The notes: generated from the sequence alone by a model not told the origin. DNA of 64,000 nt from G965202915 sp965202915 (GCA_965202915.1 OZ241847.1:868001-932000); one strand, 5' to 3'. Positions 26,214 through 36,139 are shown, numbered from the stretch's first letter. Numbers and translations are program-made.

Positions 26214-26953
26214 TGTTATTATTTGATATAGGCAACACTTACGTCAAATGGGCATTATCCGAAAACGGGGTGGTTGAAGGCGGCGGGCAGTTTGTTTATT
26301 CGCCAAACCTGATTGAAACGGAGTTGCAGAATATCGCGGCCCATATAAAACCGCCGGCGGCCATTGCGATTGCATCTGTTGCGAAAAATAAACGCGCCGA
26401 GGCGTTCACGCAGTTGATCAATCAAATATGGCAAATAGCACCCCAATTTGCCGCGGTTGAGCACCGGGCATGTGGGGTAAACAATGCCTATGCCGATATG
26501 GAACAACTTGGGATTGATCGTTGGCTGGCATTGATTAGTGCCTGGAACACATACAAAAAACCGCTGTGTATAATAGATTGTGGTACCGCGATCACCGTCG
26601 ACCTGGTGGATGCCGACGGCCGGCATCGCGGCGGATTTATTATTCCGGGATTGCTTATGATGCAAAACAGTCTGATCGAAAATACCGCGAAAGTGGCAAT
26701 AAATACTGCAAAGGCATTCACCCTTGAGCCGGGTCGAAATACCCGGGATTGCGTCAGGAACGGCTGTGGATTGGCGGTGGTTGGATGCCTGGAACAAATT
26801 ATCCGGCGGGGCGGTTTTGATAACCGCAACCAACTTGAATATATATTAACCGGCAGTGATGCAAAATGTATCGGCCAATATCTGTCCCGCGAGCATCATT
26901 ATGATCAGGAACTGGTATTAAAAGGCCTGGCCATGCTAATGGACCGCGGATAA
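26213..26953 (+). CDS. coaX: Type III pantothenate kinase CoaX
   Basis: 246 residues from the ATG at 26213; a TTG one codon upstream is ignored. ASKHA-fold motifs are visible: phosphate-1 LLFDIGNTYVKWA, GIDRWLALISAW, phosphate-2 IIDCGTAITVDLVD, and PGLLMMQNSL. It carries out the first step of coenzyme A synthesis without feedback inhibition by CoA. The order birA-coaX-SPOR gene is common in gammaproteobacteria that lack coaA. Both junctions overlap by one base, indicating one operon. Confidence 0.93.
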   Translation: MLLFDIGNTYVKWALSENGVVEGGGQFVYSPNLIETELQNIAAHIKPPAAIAIASVAKNKRAEAFTQLINQIWQIAPQFAAVEHRACGVNNAYADMEQLGIDRWLALISAWNTYKKPLCIIDCGTAITVDLVDADGRHRGGFIIPGLLMMQNSLIENTAKVAINTAKAFTLEPGRNTRDCVRNGCGLAVVGCLEQIIRRGGFDNRNQLEYILTGSDAKCIGQYLSREHHYDQELVLKGLAMLMDRG

Positions 26954-27771
26954 TGAAGTGGCTGTTTATATCATTACTCATCGCCAACGTCCTGTATCTG
27001 GGGTGGGAGATTAATAATGACACCCGTGCCAAAGTCCTCAATTCATCGCCGGCGGTAACGGTGCCCAAGGGCTTAAAACCGCTGTATTTAATCAGTGAAC
27101 TGGAACAATTACCGGAGGCGAAACCGGGTTCGGATACCGATAATAATACCGATACCGACGTGCGGGAAAATCCGGCAAAGCCGGCCGAACTGATGGATAT
27201 AGAGTCATTTTCCGATAATACCGCCTTAGACGATAGCGCAAATACAAAATCCGAGTTTGTAAAGGCACAACCCGATGAGGCCGGCAGCCTGCCCCAAACC
27301 GCCTGTTTTGCCTATGGGCCATTACTGGACCCCGATGAAGCGGAGCGCCTCGCCGCCTGGTTTTTGCGCAGGAGTATCAGTATTGACAGACGCAAAACCG
27401 AAGAGAAGAAACGCCGCTTATTCCGGATGCATCTTGCCCCGCGGGAATCGACCACGGTGGCCATTGAAGCAATGCAGGATTTAATCACCAAAGGGGTTAA
27501 GGACGCGCGTTTAATCAGCCGGGGGGATTTAAAGAATGCCATTTCTCTGGGGCTGTTTTTCTCGCAGACCGAGGTCAACGAACGTCTTGCCGAAATTAAA
27601 GGCAAGGGTTATCAGCCGGTGGTTGTTCCGCATTACGGTCAAAATACGGTGCACTGGATAGACGTGAGCATTGACAAAAACGACGCGGTATTAACCGAGA
27701 TGTTTTCCAGCCTGCCTTCGCGTTATAATTCGGTGGCAATCAATTGCACGGACGCCGCCAATTCAGGCTAA
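26953..27771 (+). CDS. SPOR-domain protein
   Basis: 272 residues. One N-terminal membrane segment (residues 1-17, LFISLLIANVLYLGWEI) is followed by an acidic low-complexity linker and a C-terminal SPOR-like domain (about 115-230: CFAYGPLLDPDEAERLAAWF, LISRGDLKNAISLGLF, GYQPVVVPHYG). SPOR domains bind denuded peptidoglycan glycan strands at division sites. Its position after birA-coaX matches the arrangement in Pseudomonas relatives. The ATG overlaps the coaX stop by one base. Confidence 0.82.
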   Translation: MKWLFISLLIANVLYLGWEINNDTRAKVLNSSPAVTVPKGLKPLYLISELEQLPEAKPGSDTDNNTDTDVRENPAKPAELMDIESFSDNTALDDSANTKSEFVKAQPDEAGSLPQTACFAYGPLLDPDEAERLAAWFLRRSISIDRRKTEEKKRRLFRMHLAPRESTTVAIEAMQDLITKGVKDARLISRGDLKNAISLGLFFSQTEVNERLAEIKGKGYQPVVVPHYGQNTVHWIDVSIDKNDAVLTEMFSSLPSRYNSVAINCTDAANSG

Positions 27772-27825
27772 ATCCGCGGCTACGGCGGTGAGTGGATAAA
27801 AAAACGGTTAACGGTTTGGTATTCC

Positions 27826-27899
27826 GCCCCGATAGTTAAATGGCATAACCAATGATTTGTAATCATTTATTGGGGGTTCGATTCCCTCTCGGGGCTCCA
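27826..27899 (+). tRNA. tRNA-Thr (TGT)
   Basis: A cloverleaf with acceptor GCCCCGA/TCGGGGC, a 4-bp D-stem GTTA/TAAC with a small 7-base loop, anticodon stem AATGA/TCATT with loop TTTGTAA (anticodon TGT) and a 5-bp T-stem closing TTCGATT. The discriminator is T and CCA is encoded. It is 71 nt without CCA, short because of the D-loop. In gammaproteobacteria birA is often followed by tRNA genes for Thr, Tyr and Gly and then tufB; here only Thr remains and ubiA converges ten bases later. Confidence 0.85.
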
Positions 27900-27908
27900 A
27901 TGCAAGGG

Positions 27909-28880
27909 CTATTGCATCATATAGTGTAAAAAGATCCCGGCAAAAATAACCGCACCATATAAATTATTACTTAAAAATGCCCGCATGCATAATTCCGGGT
28001 CTTTATCCCGTATCAAAATGAGTTGATAAACACTGAGCCCGCCGGCCAGCGACAACGCGCTGTAAAACCTCCACCCAAACTCCAATTGATTGGCAATCAG
28101 GACAAACGCAATCAATACCAGAGATTGAATAATGGCAATAATAATCCGATATGAATCGGCAAATAACACCGCCGTTGATTTAACGCCGATACGCGCGTCA
28201 TCCTCCTCGTCAATCAAGGCATAGATAGTGTCATAGACCACCGTCCAGAGTACATTAGTAACCAGAATAAGCCAGGCTATCCTGGGGACGGCATTGGTTT
28301 GTGCCGCAAATGCCATAATTATCGACCAGCCAAACGTGAACCCAAGGAAAAATTGAGGCAAGTAGGTATGGCGCTTCATAAACGGATATAACGCCGCCAG
28401 AATTAACCCAACAAGTGACAGGCTCACCGTCAGCCTGTTCATGCTAAGAACCAGCAGGAATGCAATCAATATCAAACCCGTGGCCAGGTAAAACGCCTCC
28501 ATGGGCGTAACCCGCCCCGATACAATCGGTCGGTTTCGGGTGCGTCGCACCCGCCCATCAAAATGCCTGTCGGCAATATCGTTCAATACAACGCCGGCGG
28601 AACGCATCAACAACACACCGCATACGAATACCATAAAAACATCGAGATCCGGCGGCCCCTCAGCGGCAATCCATAATGCCCATAAAGTCGGCCATAACAG
28701 TAAAAATATGCCTATGGGTTTATCCAGGCGCATCAGTAAAAAATAGTAATAGGCCCGATCCTTTACCACCGGTCGGCAAACCAGGTATTGTGCCTGCAAA
28801 TATCCGCCCACCCTGCCTGCCCATGCCCGTATCCGCACAAGCCGCTTTTCGATCATGGTCCGCAGTTGCTTTATCTGCAT
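27909..28880 (-). CDS. ubiA: 4-hydroxybenzoate polyprenyltransferase UbiA
   Basis: 323 residues, nine or so membrane segments. The two Asp-rich motifs that bind Mg2+-polyprenyl diphosphate are NDIADRHFD (near residue 100) and YALIDEEDD (near 215). LLLWPTLWALW and the RTRNRPIVSG segment are typical of UbiA. It prenylates 4-hydroxybenzoate in ubiquinone synthesis. The N-terminus is about 30 residues longer than E. coli UbiA; an internal ATG could be the true start. It overlaps the end of ubiC by 10 bp, so the pair is coupled. Confidence 0.92.
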   Translation of the reverse strand: MQIKQLRTMIEKRLVRIRAWAGRVGGYLQAQYLVCRPVVKDRAYYYFLLMRLDKPIGIFLLLWPTLWALWIAAEGPPDLDVFMVFVCGVLLMRSAGVVLNDIADRHFDGRVRRTRNRPIVSGRVTPMEAFYLATGLILIAFLLVLSMNRLTVSLSLVGLILAALYPFMKRHTYLPQFFLGFTFGWSIIMAFAAQTNAVPRIAWLILVTNVLWTVVYDTIYALIDEEDDARIGVKSTAVLFADSYRIIIAIIQSLVLIAFVLIANQLEFGWRFYSALSLAGGLSVYQLILIRDKDPELCMRAFLSNNLYGAVIFAGIFLHYMMQ

Positions 28881-29404
28881 GCTAAGGTTACCACCGAGGA
28901 CGAGAAGAACTCGGTGATCAGCAATGGCTTTTCATAAAAATTGAACAATGACCGCCGGGCCCAGAGATATTCCGCTTCCAACACCTGCGGATATGCGGCG
29001 GCGATCGTGGAAAATCTTGCATATTCCAGTCTTTTGCGCGGGGCCTCGGCATGGGCAAACAAAACCGCGCCCAGGGGCCGGGCATTTGACCGGTTTAAAA
29101 TCTGATTCTTTCCCTGCAGGGATTTTCTGGGAATGATGGTCCTGGCGTAAACCAGACTGGTCTGATCGCATTTAAGCAACACTTCCCGAATAAGCGTTTT
29201 CTCACAGGCGCGTAACTCAAGTAATTTTGCTTCCGCGGCGGTGGGGCGGCCCCAACCCTGATTTTTTAGCTCAAGATTAAATCGATGCCTGCAATGACGC
29301 TGTAATTGCCGGGTAAGTGACCCTCGCTCCAGCAAACACCTGCGGAGTGAATCGGGTAAGCGATTTATCTTGATCAAAGCCTTTGGTTTCCATATGGCGT
29401 TCAA
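28871..29404 (-). CDS. ubiC: Chorismate pyruvate-lyase UbiC
   Basis: 177 residues. UbiC features are WGRPTAAEAKLLEL, CEKTLIREVLLKC and VYARTIIPRKSL (Arg in the active site), with the late Glu in LITEFF. It converts chorismate to 4-hydroxybenzoate and pyruvate, supplying UbiA next door. It lies 13 bp after recG on the same strand. Confidence 0.88.
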   Translation of the reverse strand: MNAIWKPKALIKINRLPDSLRRCLLERGSLTRQLQRHCRHRFNLELKNQGWGRPTAAEAKLLELRACEKTLIREVLLKCDQTSLVYARTIIPRKSLQGKNQILNRSNARPLGAVLFAHAEAPRKRLEYARFSTIAAAYPQVLEAEYLWARRSLFNFYEKPLLITEFFSSSVVTLACR

Positions 29405-29417
29405 TGGTTACGGGTAA

Positions 29418-31520
29418 TTAAACGTTGCTGTAATGAATGCTCTGCCCCAGCCATCTATTCAATAACGGCTGAATTCGGTGCGGGTATGAGCTGATCATTA
29501 CCTCGGCCGCGCCATGAACCGTTTTCAGCAGTTCTTTATCGCGAATTAAATCGGCAACCCTTAAATCCGGCAACCCCGTTTGGCGTTCCCCCAGCAACTC
29601 CCCGGGCCCGCGCAGATCGAAATCCTTCTCCGCAATTTCAAAGCCGTTGGAGGTCTTGCGCAAAGTATCGAGTCTGTTACGGGCAAGCTCGGTAAGCGGG
29701 GGTTGGTACATCAATACACAATCACTCTTAACCTTACCCCGACCTATTCTGCCACGAATCTGATGCAATTGGAGCAAACCCAGTCGCTCGGCATTTTCAA
29801 TGATCATCAGGCTGGCATTGGGCACGTCAACGCCCACTTCAATTATCGTTGTGGCAACCAAAATATGTAATTCCCCGGATTTAAATTTATCCATGGTTTG
29901 TTCCTTTTCATGACTGCTCATCCTCCCGTGTATGATCCCAATCCGCAGTGCCGGCAATTGTTTATGCAGCTCTTGCTGGGTCTCTATTGCAGTTTGACAC
30001 GACAATGATTCAGAGTATTCGATCAGTGTACAAACCCAGTAAACCTGCCGATTTTGTTGGCAGACTTCGGAGATTCTGCCAATTATTTCCCGGCGGCGCT
30101 GATTTGAAATAACGCTGGTTCTTATTACCAGACGGCCCGGCGGTAATTCATCGATAACGGCGATATCCAGATCCGCATAGGCGGTCATCGCCAGAGTCCG
30201 CGGTATCGGCGTGGCCGTCATTAACAATTGATGCGGATGCAGATCCCCGGTGCCGGCCTTTGCAAACAGAGCAAATCTTTGCTTTACGCCAAAACGATGC
30301 TGTTCATCGATAATGATCAAACCGAGCCTGTGAAAACGAACTTTCTCCTGAAACAGGGCATGCGTGCCCACCACCAGTAAAGGCCGATCTTCGGCAATAC
30401 GGCAGAGTTGTTCGGCATGGTCGGATTTACTGAGTTTACCGGATAAATAAATCACCGGAATCGAAAGCGGTTCAAACCAGGCGGACAGGGTATTAAAATG
30501 CTGTTCCGCCAATAATTCCGTAGGCGCCATCATCGCCGCCTGGTAGCCGCTTGCAATCGCCTGTAAAACACCCAGGGCGGCGACCACCGTTTTGCCGGAG
30601 CCTACGTCTCCCTGTAATAAACGCAACATAGGCACGTTGCCGACCAAGTCGGCGCGTATAATTTTGAAGGCACGTTGTTGTGCCGCCGTCAGCGTGAACG
30701 GCAGTCCGGCAACAAACCCGGCAATCAAATCCTCCGCCTCGTTAAACAGCGGGGCGGCCACCGACCGATACTGATTTCTGGCCAATTTCAAACCCAGGTG
30801 ACGGGATAACAGCTCTTCAAATGCGAGGCGTTTGTGTGAATCATCCATGCCTGTTTGCAAAGCCCCGATATCCGCATTCGGCGGAGGACGATGGACGTAG
30901 AGTAATGCCTGCACAATATTCATCACCTTTAATTCTTGCAATAACCGATCCGGTAAAAGTTCCAAAGCATCCTCATCCGGGCCCGACAAAATTTCCAAAA
31001 CCTGATACAACAGGCCGCGCAATTTATTTTGCTGCAATCCTTCGGTGGTCGGATAGACCGGCGTTAGCGTCGGTTCCAATACAATATCCTTCGGCGCATC
31101 GACGATCCGGCATTCGGGGTGCACCATCTCCAACGAGTGCGCACCGCCTCTAACCTGGCCATAACAGCAAACAATCCGCCCCTGCCGCAGCAGGTTCTGG
31201 CGCGAGCGTGAAAAATAAAAAAACCGCAACACCATCGTACCGGTGCCGTCACCGATTCGGCACAACAGAGAACGTCGTTTGCCATATTTTACCTGAGTCA
31301 ATTCGATTGCACCGTGAACATAGGCATGCCGGCCTGATTGTAACTCAACGATTGGAGTCAGCCGGGTTCGGTCAATATAACGATAGGGCAAGTGAAACAA
31401 CATATCCGCCAGCGTATATATCCCAAGGTGATTCAACTTCCTCTCAATGCTCGGACCGACGCCATGCAGAACGGCAACGGGGTCTTCCAATCGGTGTGCT
31501 ACGTTGTTCAATCGGCGCAA
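29418..31520 (-). CDS. recG: ATP-dependent DNA helicase RecG
   Basis: 700 residues. An N-terminal wedge (OB-fold) domain is followed by helicase motifs: I GDVGSGKTVVA, II DEQHRFG (the DEQH box of RecG), III TATPIPRTL, and VI QIRGRIGRG; the C-terminal RecG part includes LRGPGELLGERQTG. It reverses stalled forks and processes recombination intermediates. The start is a TTG six bases after the ridA stop, without a nearby ATG alternative. Part of the gmk-rpoZ-spoT-ridA-recG gene block. Confidence 0.95.
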   Translation of the reverse strand: MRRLNNVAHRLEDPVAVLHGVGPSIERKLNHLGIYTLADMLFHLPYRYIDRTRLTPIVELQSGRHAYVHGAIELTQVKYGKRRSLLCRIGDGTGTMVLRFFYFSRSRQNLLRQGRIVCCYGQVRGGAHSLEMVHPECRIVDAPKDIVLEPTLTPVYPTTEGLQQNKLRGLLYQVLEILSGPDEDALELLPDRLLQELKVMNIVQALLYVHRPPPNADIGALQTGMDDSHKRLAFEELLSRHLGLKLARNQYRSVAAPLFNEAEDLIAGFVAGLPFTLTAAQQRAFKIIRADLVGNVPMLRLLQGDVGSGKTVVAALGVLQAIASGYQAAMMAPTELLAEQHFNTLSAWFEPLSIPVIYLSGKLSKSDHAEQLCRIAEDRPLLVVGTHALFQEKVRFHRLGLIIIDEQHRFGVKQRFALFAKAGTGDLHPHQLLMTATPIPRTLAMTAYADLDIAVIDELPPGRLVIRTSVISNQRRREIIGRISEVCQQNRQVYWVCTLIEYSESLSCQTAIETQQELHKQLPALRIGIIHGRMSSHEKEQTMDKFKSGELHILVATTIIEVGVDVPNASLMIIENAERLGLLQLHQIRGRIGRGKVKSDCVLMYQPPLTELARNRLDTLRKTSNGFEIAEKDFDLRGPGELLGERQTGLPDLRVADLIRDKELLKTVHGAAEVMISSYPHRIQPLLNRWLGQSIHYSNV

Positions 31521-31526
31521 TAAAAA

Positions 31527-31910
31527 CTAGTCGATCACCATAATTGCATCCATTTCGACCTCGACATTTTTCGGCAAGCCGGCGGCGGCGATAGCCGCTC
31601 GGGCCGGATACGGCTCGGAGAAATACTCGGCCATGATTTCATTAACCAAGGCAAAATGAGAAAGATCCACAAGATAGATATTCAATTTGACAATATCCGC
31701 AAGCGAACCACCGGCGGCGGCGGCCACCGCGGATAAATTATCGAACACCCGCACGATCTGCGCACGCATGTCGCCTTCAACAAGTTCCATGGTGTCCGGC
31801 GACAATGGGATCTGACCGGAAAGATAGACGGTATTTCCGGTTTTTACCGCCTGTGAATAAGTGCCAATTGCCTGCGGCGCCTGGGTTGTATTGATAACGA
31901 TTTTGGTCAT
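31527..31910 (-). CDS. ridA: RidA family enamine/imine deaminase
   Basis: 127 residues. The family signature is present (AYPARAAIAAAGLPKNVEVEMDAI), with active-site Arg in PARAA and Glu in EVEMDA; the N-terminus has APQAIGTYSQAV. It hydrolyses reactive 2-aminoacrylate formed by PLP enzymes. A good AAGGA ribosome-binding site precedes the ATG. Lying between spoT and recG is common in gammaproteobacteria. Confidence 0.93.
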   Translation of the reverse strand: MTKIVINTTQAPQAIGTYSQAVKTGNTVYLSGQIPLSPDTMELVEGDMRAQIVRVFDNLSAVAAAAGGSLADIVKLNIYLVDLSHFALVNEIMAEYFSEPYPARAAIAAAGLPKNVEVEMDAIMVID

Positions 31911-31983
31911 AGCTTTATCCTTTATATATTAGAGACGTAATAATACCGGTTTGCCCGGCGGTGTAACAAGCCGCCCATCGCCA

Positions 31984-34110
31984 CTACTGCCTGCTCATAT
32001 GAGAAACCGGCTTGATTCTCCTCAACCTGCGCATTACGTCAGCCAAATGCCTGCGATCCGTCACCTCTACGACAAACGATATGGTAATGTAACGATCATC
32101 CCGGTCCTGCATTTCCAAATTATCTATATTGGCCTGCCGATCGGCAATAGCCGCAGCAATAGTTGCCAGCACGCCGCGCTGGTTTGATACATTCATTTTG
32201 ATCACCGCTTTGAACTCTCTGTCGATATTATCTTCCCATTCGACGTGGATCCATTTATCAGGCTGATTATTATATTCATGCAGGTTTTTGCAGGACCGAC
32301 GGTGAATGACGACGCCGCGGCCCGCGCTCATAAAACCATAAATTTCATCACCGGGGATCGGATAACAGCATTTTGGGAAATTGACCACCATGCCCTCGGT
32401 ACCTTGAATGAACAGCGGCACGGAAGTTTGTTGTGGCTGTTTTTTCTTGAAAGCAGTGGCGTCGTCATTGAGCATTAACGCCAGCTCTCGCGCAACAAAG
32501 GGGGCCATACGATCACCAAGCCCGATACTCTGGAAAAGTGATTTTTCATTTTCCACATGATTATTCTCAAGCAGACCTTGCAGCAACGTATCGTCAACGT
32601 TCCGATAATCGATAGAGTAAGCACTCAGTTCACGATGTAATAATCTTTCGCCGAGCGCAATCGCTTCACTCTGTTGCAGGTTTTTCAGACAATAGCGGAT
32701 ATTACTCCTGGCTCTCGCGGTGACCACAAAATTGATCCAGGCCGGTTTGGGATGCGCATCGGGCATGGTGATGATCTCCACCGTTTGTCCGCTACTCAGC
32801 ACAATGCCCAACGGCGCAGGTTTTCGATCTATTCTCACGCCCACACAACGATTACCCACGTCGGTGTGTATCGCATAGGCAAAGTCCACCGCGGTGGCAC
32901 CGCCCGGTAACTCCATAATCTTACCTTGGGGAGTGAACACATAAATCGCGTCCGGAAACAGATCGATTTTAACGTTCTCAAAAAACTCTTCCGGATTACC
33001 GGCCATTTTTTGCATTTCCAGGATATTTCTTAACCAGACTCTGGCGCGGCGATGGGCGCCGCTGCGATCGCCACCGTCGGCGGACTTGTACAACCAATGC
33101 GCGGCAATACCCACTTCGGCGACGTCCTCCATATCATCGGTTCTGATCTGAATTTCTATCGGCACCCCAAAGGGACCGAACAATACCGTATGCAACGATT
33201 GATAGCCGTTGGTTTTGGGAATGGCAATATAGTCTTTGAATTTCCCCGGCACCGGCTTGTATAGATTATGCACCAGCCCGAGTGTGCGATAGCAGGTATC
33301 GGCGTCATTCACTATAATGCGAAAGGCATAGACGTCATACACCTCGGAAAATTTCAAGTGCTGGTCGTACATTTTTCTATAGATGCTGTACAAATGTTTC
33401 TCTCGACCCAGGATTCGTCCATGGATCTTTTCCTGGCGCATCCTTCTTTTTAAGGCCGCGCGTATTTTTTGAATGATTTTTTTACGGTTTCCACGCGCCG
33501 TCTCGACCCGTTTGGCCAAAATTCTATGGCGCAGCGGATAAAGGTTGGCAAACCCCAATTCTTCCAGTTCCAGACGGATGCTGTTTATCCCCAGGCGCAA
33601 TGAGATCGGCGCATACACATCCAGGGTCTCGCGGGCGATTCTCCTGCGTTTCCCCGGAGCAAAAACCTCCAGAGTCCTCATATTATGCAAACGGTCGGCC
33701 AATTTCACCAGAATCACCCGAATATCATTACTCATCGCCATCAGCATTTTGCGAAAATTATGCGCTTGTGCCTGGGCGTAACTCTCAAAACTGATATGAG
33801 TTAACTTACTGACCCCGTCGACCAACTCGGCGACGCCCTTGCCAAATTTCTTCCTTATTTCATCCTTTGCCCTGGGCGTATCTTCAATCACGTCATGCAG
33901 TATTGCGGCCATCAGGGTTGAATGATCCATGCGCATCTCGGCCAACGTTCGGGCCACGTCCAGCGGATGATGGATATAGGGTTCGCCACTGACGCGATGC
34001 TGGCCTTCGTGGGCACTGGCGCTGAATTTATACGCCCTCTTTACTTGCTCGACTTGATCCGCTTGCAGATAGGTGCCAATTAATTTGCACAATTCGTTAA
34101 TTGAATACAC
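31984..34110 (-). CDS. spoT: Bifunctional (p)ppGpp synthetase/hydrolase SpoT
   Basis: 708 residues from the GTG at 34110 (reading YSINELCKLIGTYL), which matches the E. coli SpoT N-terminus; an upstream GTG at 34185 overlapping the rpoZ stop would add 25 residues not seen in the family. Domains: HD hydrolase (AAILHDVIEDT), RelA-type synthetase (YDVYAFRIIVND, YIAIPKTNGYQSLHT), TGS (VFTPQGKIMELPGGATAVDFAYAI), conserved CCxPIPGD zinc/helical region, and C-terminal ACT. It sets the (p)ppGpp level. Confidence 0.95.
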   Translation of the reverse strand: MYSINELCKLIGTYLQADQVEQVKRAYKFSASAHEGQHRVSGEPYIHHPLDVARTLAEMRMDHSTLMAAILHDVIEDTPRAKDEIRKKFGKGVAELVDGVSKLTHISFESYAQAQAHNFRKMLMAMSNDIRVILVKLADRLHNMRTLEVFAPGKRRRIARETLDVYAPISLRLGINSIRLELEELGFANLYPLRHRILAKRVETARGNRKKIIQKIRAALKRRMRQEKIHGRILGREKHLYSIYRKMYDQHLKFSEVYDVYAFRIIVNDADTCYRTLGLVHNLYKPVPGKFKDYIAIPKTNGYQSLHTVLFGPFGVPIEIQIRTDDMEDVAEVGIAAHWLYKSADGGDRSGAHRRARVWLRNILEMQKMAGNPEEFFENVKIDLFPDAIYVFTPQGKIMELPGGATAVDFAYAIHTDVGNRCVGVRIDRKPAPLGIVLSSGQTVEIITMPDAHPKPAWINFVVTARARSNIRYCLKNLQQSEAIALGERLLHRELSAYSIDYRNVDDTLLQGLLENNHVENEKSLFQSIGLGDRMAPFVARELALMLNDDATAFKKKQPQQTSVPLFIQGTEGMVVNFPKCCYPIPGDEIYGFMSAGRGVVIHRRSCKNLHEYNNQPDKWIHVEWEDNIDREFKAVIKMNVSNQRGVLATIAAAIADRQANIDNLEMQDRDDRYITISFVVEVTDRRHLADVMRRLRRIKPVSHMSRQ

Positions 34111-34181
34111 GACAATAACTGAACCAACAATAAGAGCATCAAAACAACGGGGTAAAGCGGAGTCAATCCCGCGACATGGAA

Positions 34182-34445
34182 TCACTCATCCGTGGAAATA
34201 TCAAATTCGTCGGCCACGGCAAAATCCTCATCCGATTCACGCCGGGTGACCGTATCGATATTATCCTGATTAATAAAATTTGCGGCAATCTCCCGCAGTG
34301 CGATCACCGTGGGCTTATCGTTTTCCTCATCCACAAACAGTTCGGCGCCCAAACCGATCTGGCGAGTGCGTTTGGTTGCCAGCAGTACCAAATCATAACG
34401 GTTATCGACGTGGTCCAGGCAATCTTCTACGGTCAATCTAGCCAT
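34182..34445 (-). CDS. rpoZ: RNA polymerase omega subunit
   Basis: 87 residues beginning MARLTVEDCLDHVDNRYDLV, with LATKRTRQI and KPTVIALREIA, the conserved core of omega. It promotes beta-prime assembly and forms one ppGpp-binding site on RNA polymerase, which fits its place directly upstream of spoT. The tail is longer and more acidic than that of some homologues. Confidence 0.95.
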   Translation of the reverse strand: MARLTVEDCLDHVDNRYDLVLLATKRTRQIGLGAELFVDEENDKPTVIALREIAANFINQDNIDTVTRRESDEDFAVADEFDISTDE

Positions 34446-34518
34446 TTTTTGCTTACCTCATCATAAAATACATTGAAAATTGTTAACCTGTATTGCAGCG
34501 CGTTCCATCCCCAACAAT

Positions 34519-35172
34519 TCAGTCCTTGCCGGCCACCAGATCCGCTACAAAATCCTTAAAAAAATCCGGTCGATGCCGGGCGTCCGGTGCGGTTGCCAGG
34601 ATAATAGCCGCCAACGCGCTGAGCGCCCGGTCAAACTCTTCATTGATCACCACAAAATCAAATTCAGCATAATGTGATATCTCAGTTCTTGCATCCTGCA
34701 TGCGACGTTGAATCAACGCGTCACCATCATTTCTCCGAATCAAGCGTTGTTGTAAAGTACCATAGGTGGGCGGCAAAATAAAAATGCCGACGGCGTCCGC
34801 AAACCGGGATTTTATTTGTCGCGCACCCTGCCAGTCAATATCAAGGATAATATTCACCCCCGCCGCAAGCTGCGCTTCGACCCAGTCTCCGGAGGTGCCA
34901 TAGTAATGATCAAACACCCTGGCATGTTCAAGAAACAGTCCCCGCGATATCATACCGACAAAGGTACCGGAATCCACAAAATGATAGGCAACGCCCTCCT
35001 CTTCACCCTCGCGGGGCGTGCGCGTCGTATGCGACACCGAGGCCTTTAAACCCGGGTGTTGCCGGACTAATTCCTGCACCAACGAAGTTTTGCCGGCACC
35101 CGAAGGCGCTGAAATTATAAACAACCTGCCCGATTTATCCGGCCCGGTTGCTTCGCTCAATATATTATTCAA
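34519..35172 (-). CDS. gmk: Guanylate kinase
   Basis: 217 residues. P-loop SAPSGAGKTSLVQ, then the GMP-binding SHTTRTPREGEEEGVAYHFV and DIDWQGARQIK are all in place. It converts GMP to GDP. Its start overlaps the end of the yicC gene by 8 bp and rpoZ follows after 73 bp. Confidence 0.95.
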   Translation of the reverse strand: MNNILSEATGPDKSGRLFIISAPSGAGKTSLVQELVRQHPGLKASVSHTTRTPREGEEEGVAYHFVDSGTFVGMISRGLFLEHARVFDHYYGTSGDWVEAQLAAGVNIILDIDWQGARQIKSRFADAVGIFILPPTYGTLQQRLIRRNDGDALIQRRMQDARTEISHYAEFDFVVINEEFDRALSALAAIILATAPDARHRPDFFKDFVADLVAGKD

Positions 35173-36031
35173 TATTCTGTATTTGTTCGCGCATCTGCTC
35201 TATCAGCACCTTTAAATCCATCGCGGCCTGATTAATACTGATATCAGCCGATTTTGCCCCAAGCGTATTGGCCTCCCGGTTCAATTCCTGCATCAGGAAA
35301 TCAAGCCTTCTCCCGACCGGACCCTGCCGGCCTATTATCCTATTGACCTCCTGCATATGCATCTCCAGCCGGTCCAGCTCTTCGGCAACGTCATATTTCT
35401 GTGCCAGGATCAGCAATTCCAGTTCGAGTCTATCATGATCCACTTCCTGAGCCAGTGCATTCGCGCGAGCTTTCAATTTCTCTCCCCGGGCGGCCATAAT
35501 ATCGGCCAGATTTTCCCTGACGCCGGCTATAGTCTGACTCATTGCGGCACAACGTTGCTCAAGCATAACCGCAATTTTGTCACCCTCACGCCGGCGGGTA
35601 TCAACGACCCTGTTCAAGGTGCGTTCGACTAATTCAAGAATGGTATCGCCGACCCGGTTGGGATTAGCCGGGGCCTGTTTTATCATGCCAGGCCAGGCCA
35701 AAATATCAAACGGATTGATGGCCGCGGGGTTATTCAGTCGTGCCGATATACCTTCGGCGGCCTCCATCAGCCTGCCGCTCAAATCCTGATCAACCATCAA
35801 CGGCCCCATCGATACGGTAGCACGTTGATAGCGAATAATACAATCCACCTTGCCCCTGTTAAGACGGGTCGAGACCTTTTCCCGAACCGCCTGCTCAAAT
35901 TCCCTTAATTCCTCAGGCAGCCGAATCGAGGTTTCCAGATAGCGATGATTAACCGTGCGGATCTCACACGATGCCTGTCCCCATTCACCATCAGCCTGCT
36001 CTCTGCCATAGGCGGTCATACTGACCATCAT
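35165..36031 (-). CDS. YicC/YloC family endoribonuclease
   Basis: 288 residues from the ATG at 36031 (MMVSMTAYGR), which has a GGGGA ribosome-binding site and matches family length (E. coli YicC 287); the first ATG at 36046 is less likely. The family N-terminus SMTAYGR, ETSIRLPEELREFE and the C-terminal GRRLDFLMQELNREANTLGAKS are diagnostic. YicC proteins are RNA-cleaving enzymes involved in small RNA turnover. Divergent from rph, as in E. coli. Confidence 0.92.
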   Translation of the reverse strand: MMVSMTAYGREQADGEWGQASCEIRTVNHRYLETSIRLPEELREFEQAVREKVSTRLNRGKVDCIIRYQRATVSMGPLMVDQDLSGRLMEAAEGISARLNNPAAINPFDILAWPGMIKQAPANPNRVGDTILELVERTLNRVVDTRRREGDKIAVMLEQRCAAMSQTIAGVRENLADIMAARGEKLKARANALAQEVDHDRLELELLILAQKYDVAEELDRLEMHMQEVNRIIGRQGPVGRRLDFLMQELNREANTLGAKSADISINQAAMDLKVLIEQMREQIQNIE

Positions 36032-36139
36032 TGAGTTATTCCCCATACAAATTGTTCACCCGCTTAATAATAAGCCCGATCTATGGGCGGCAACAAATCT
36101 ATTTAGCCTATATAATAGGCATTTTTACCGGATAACACT

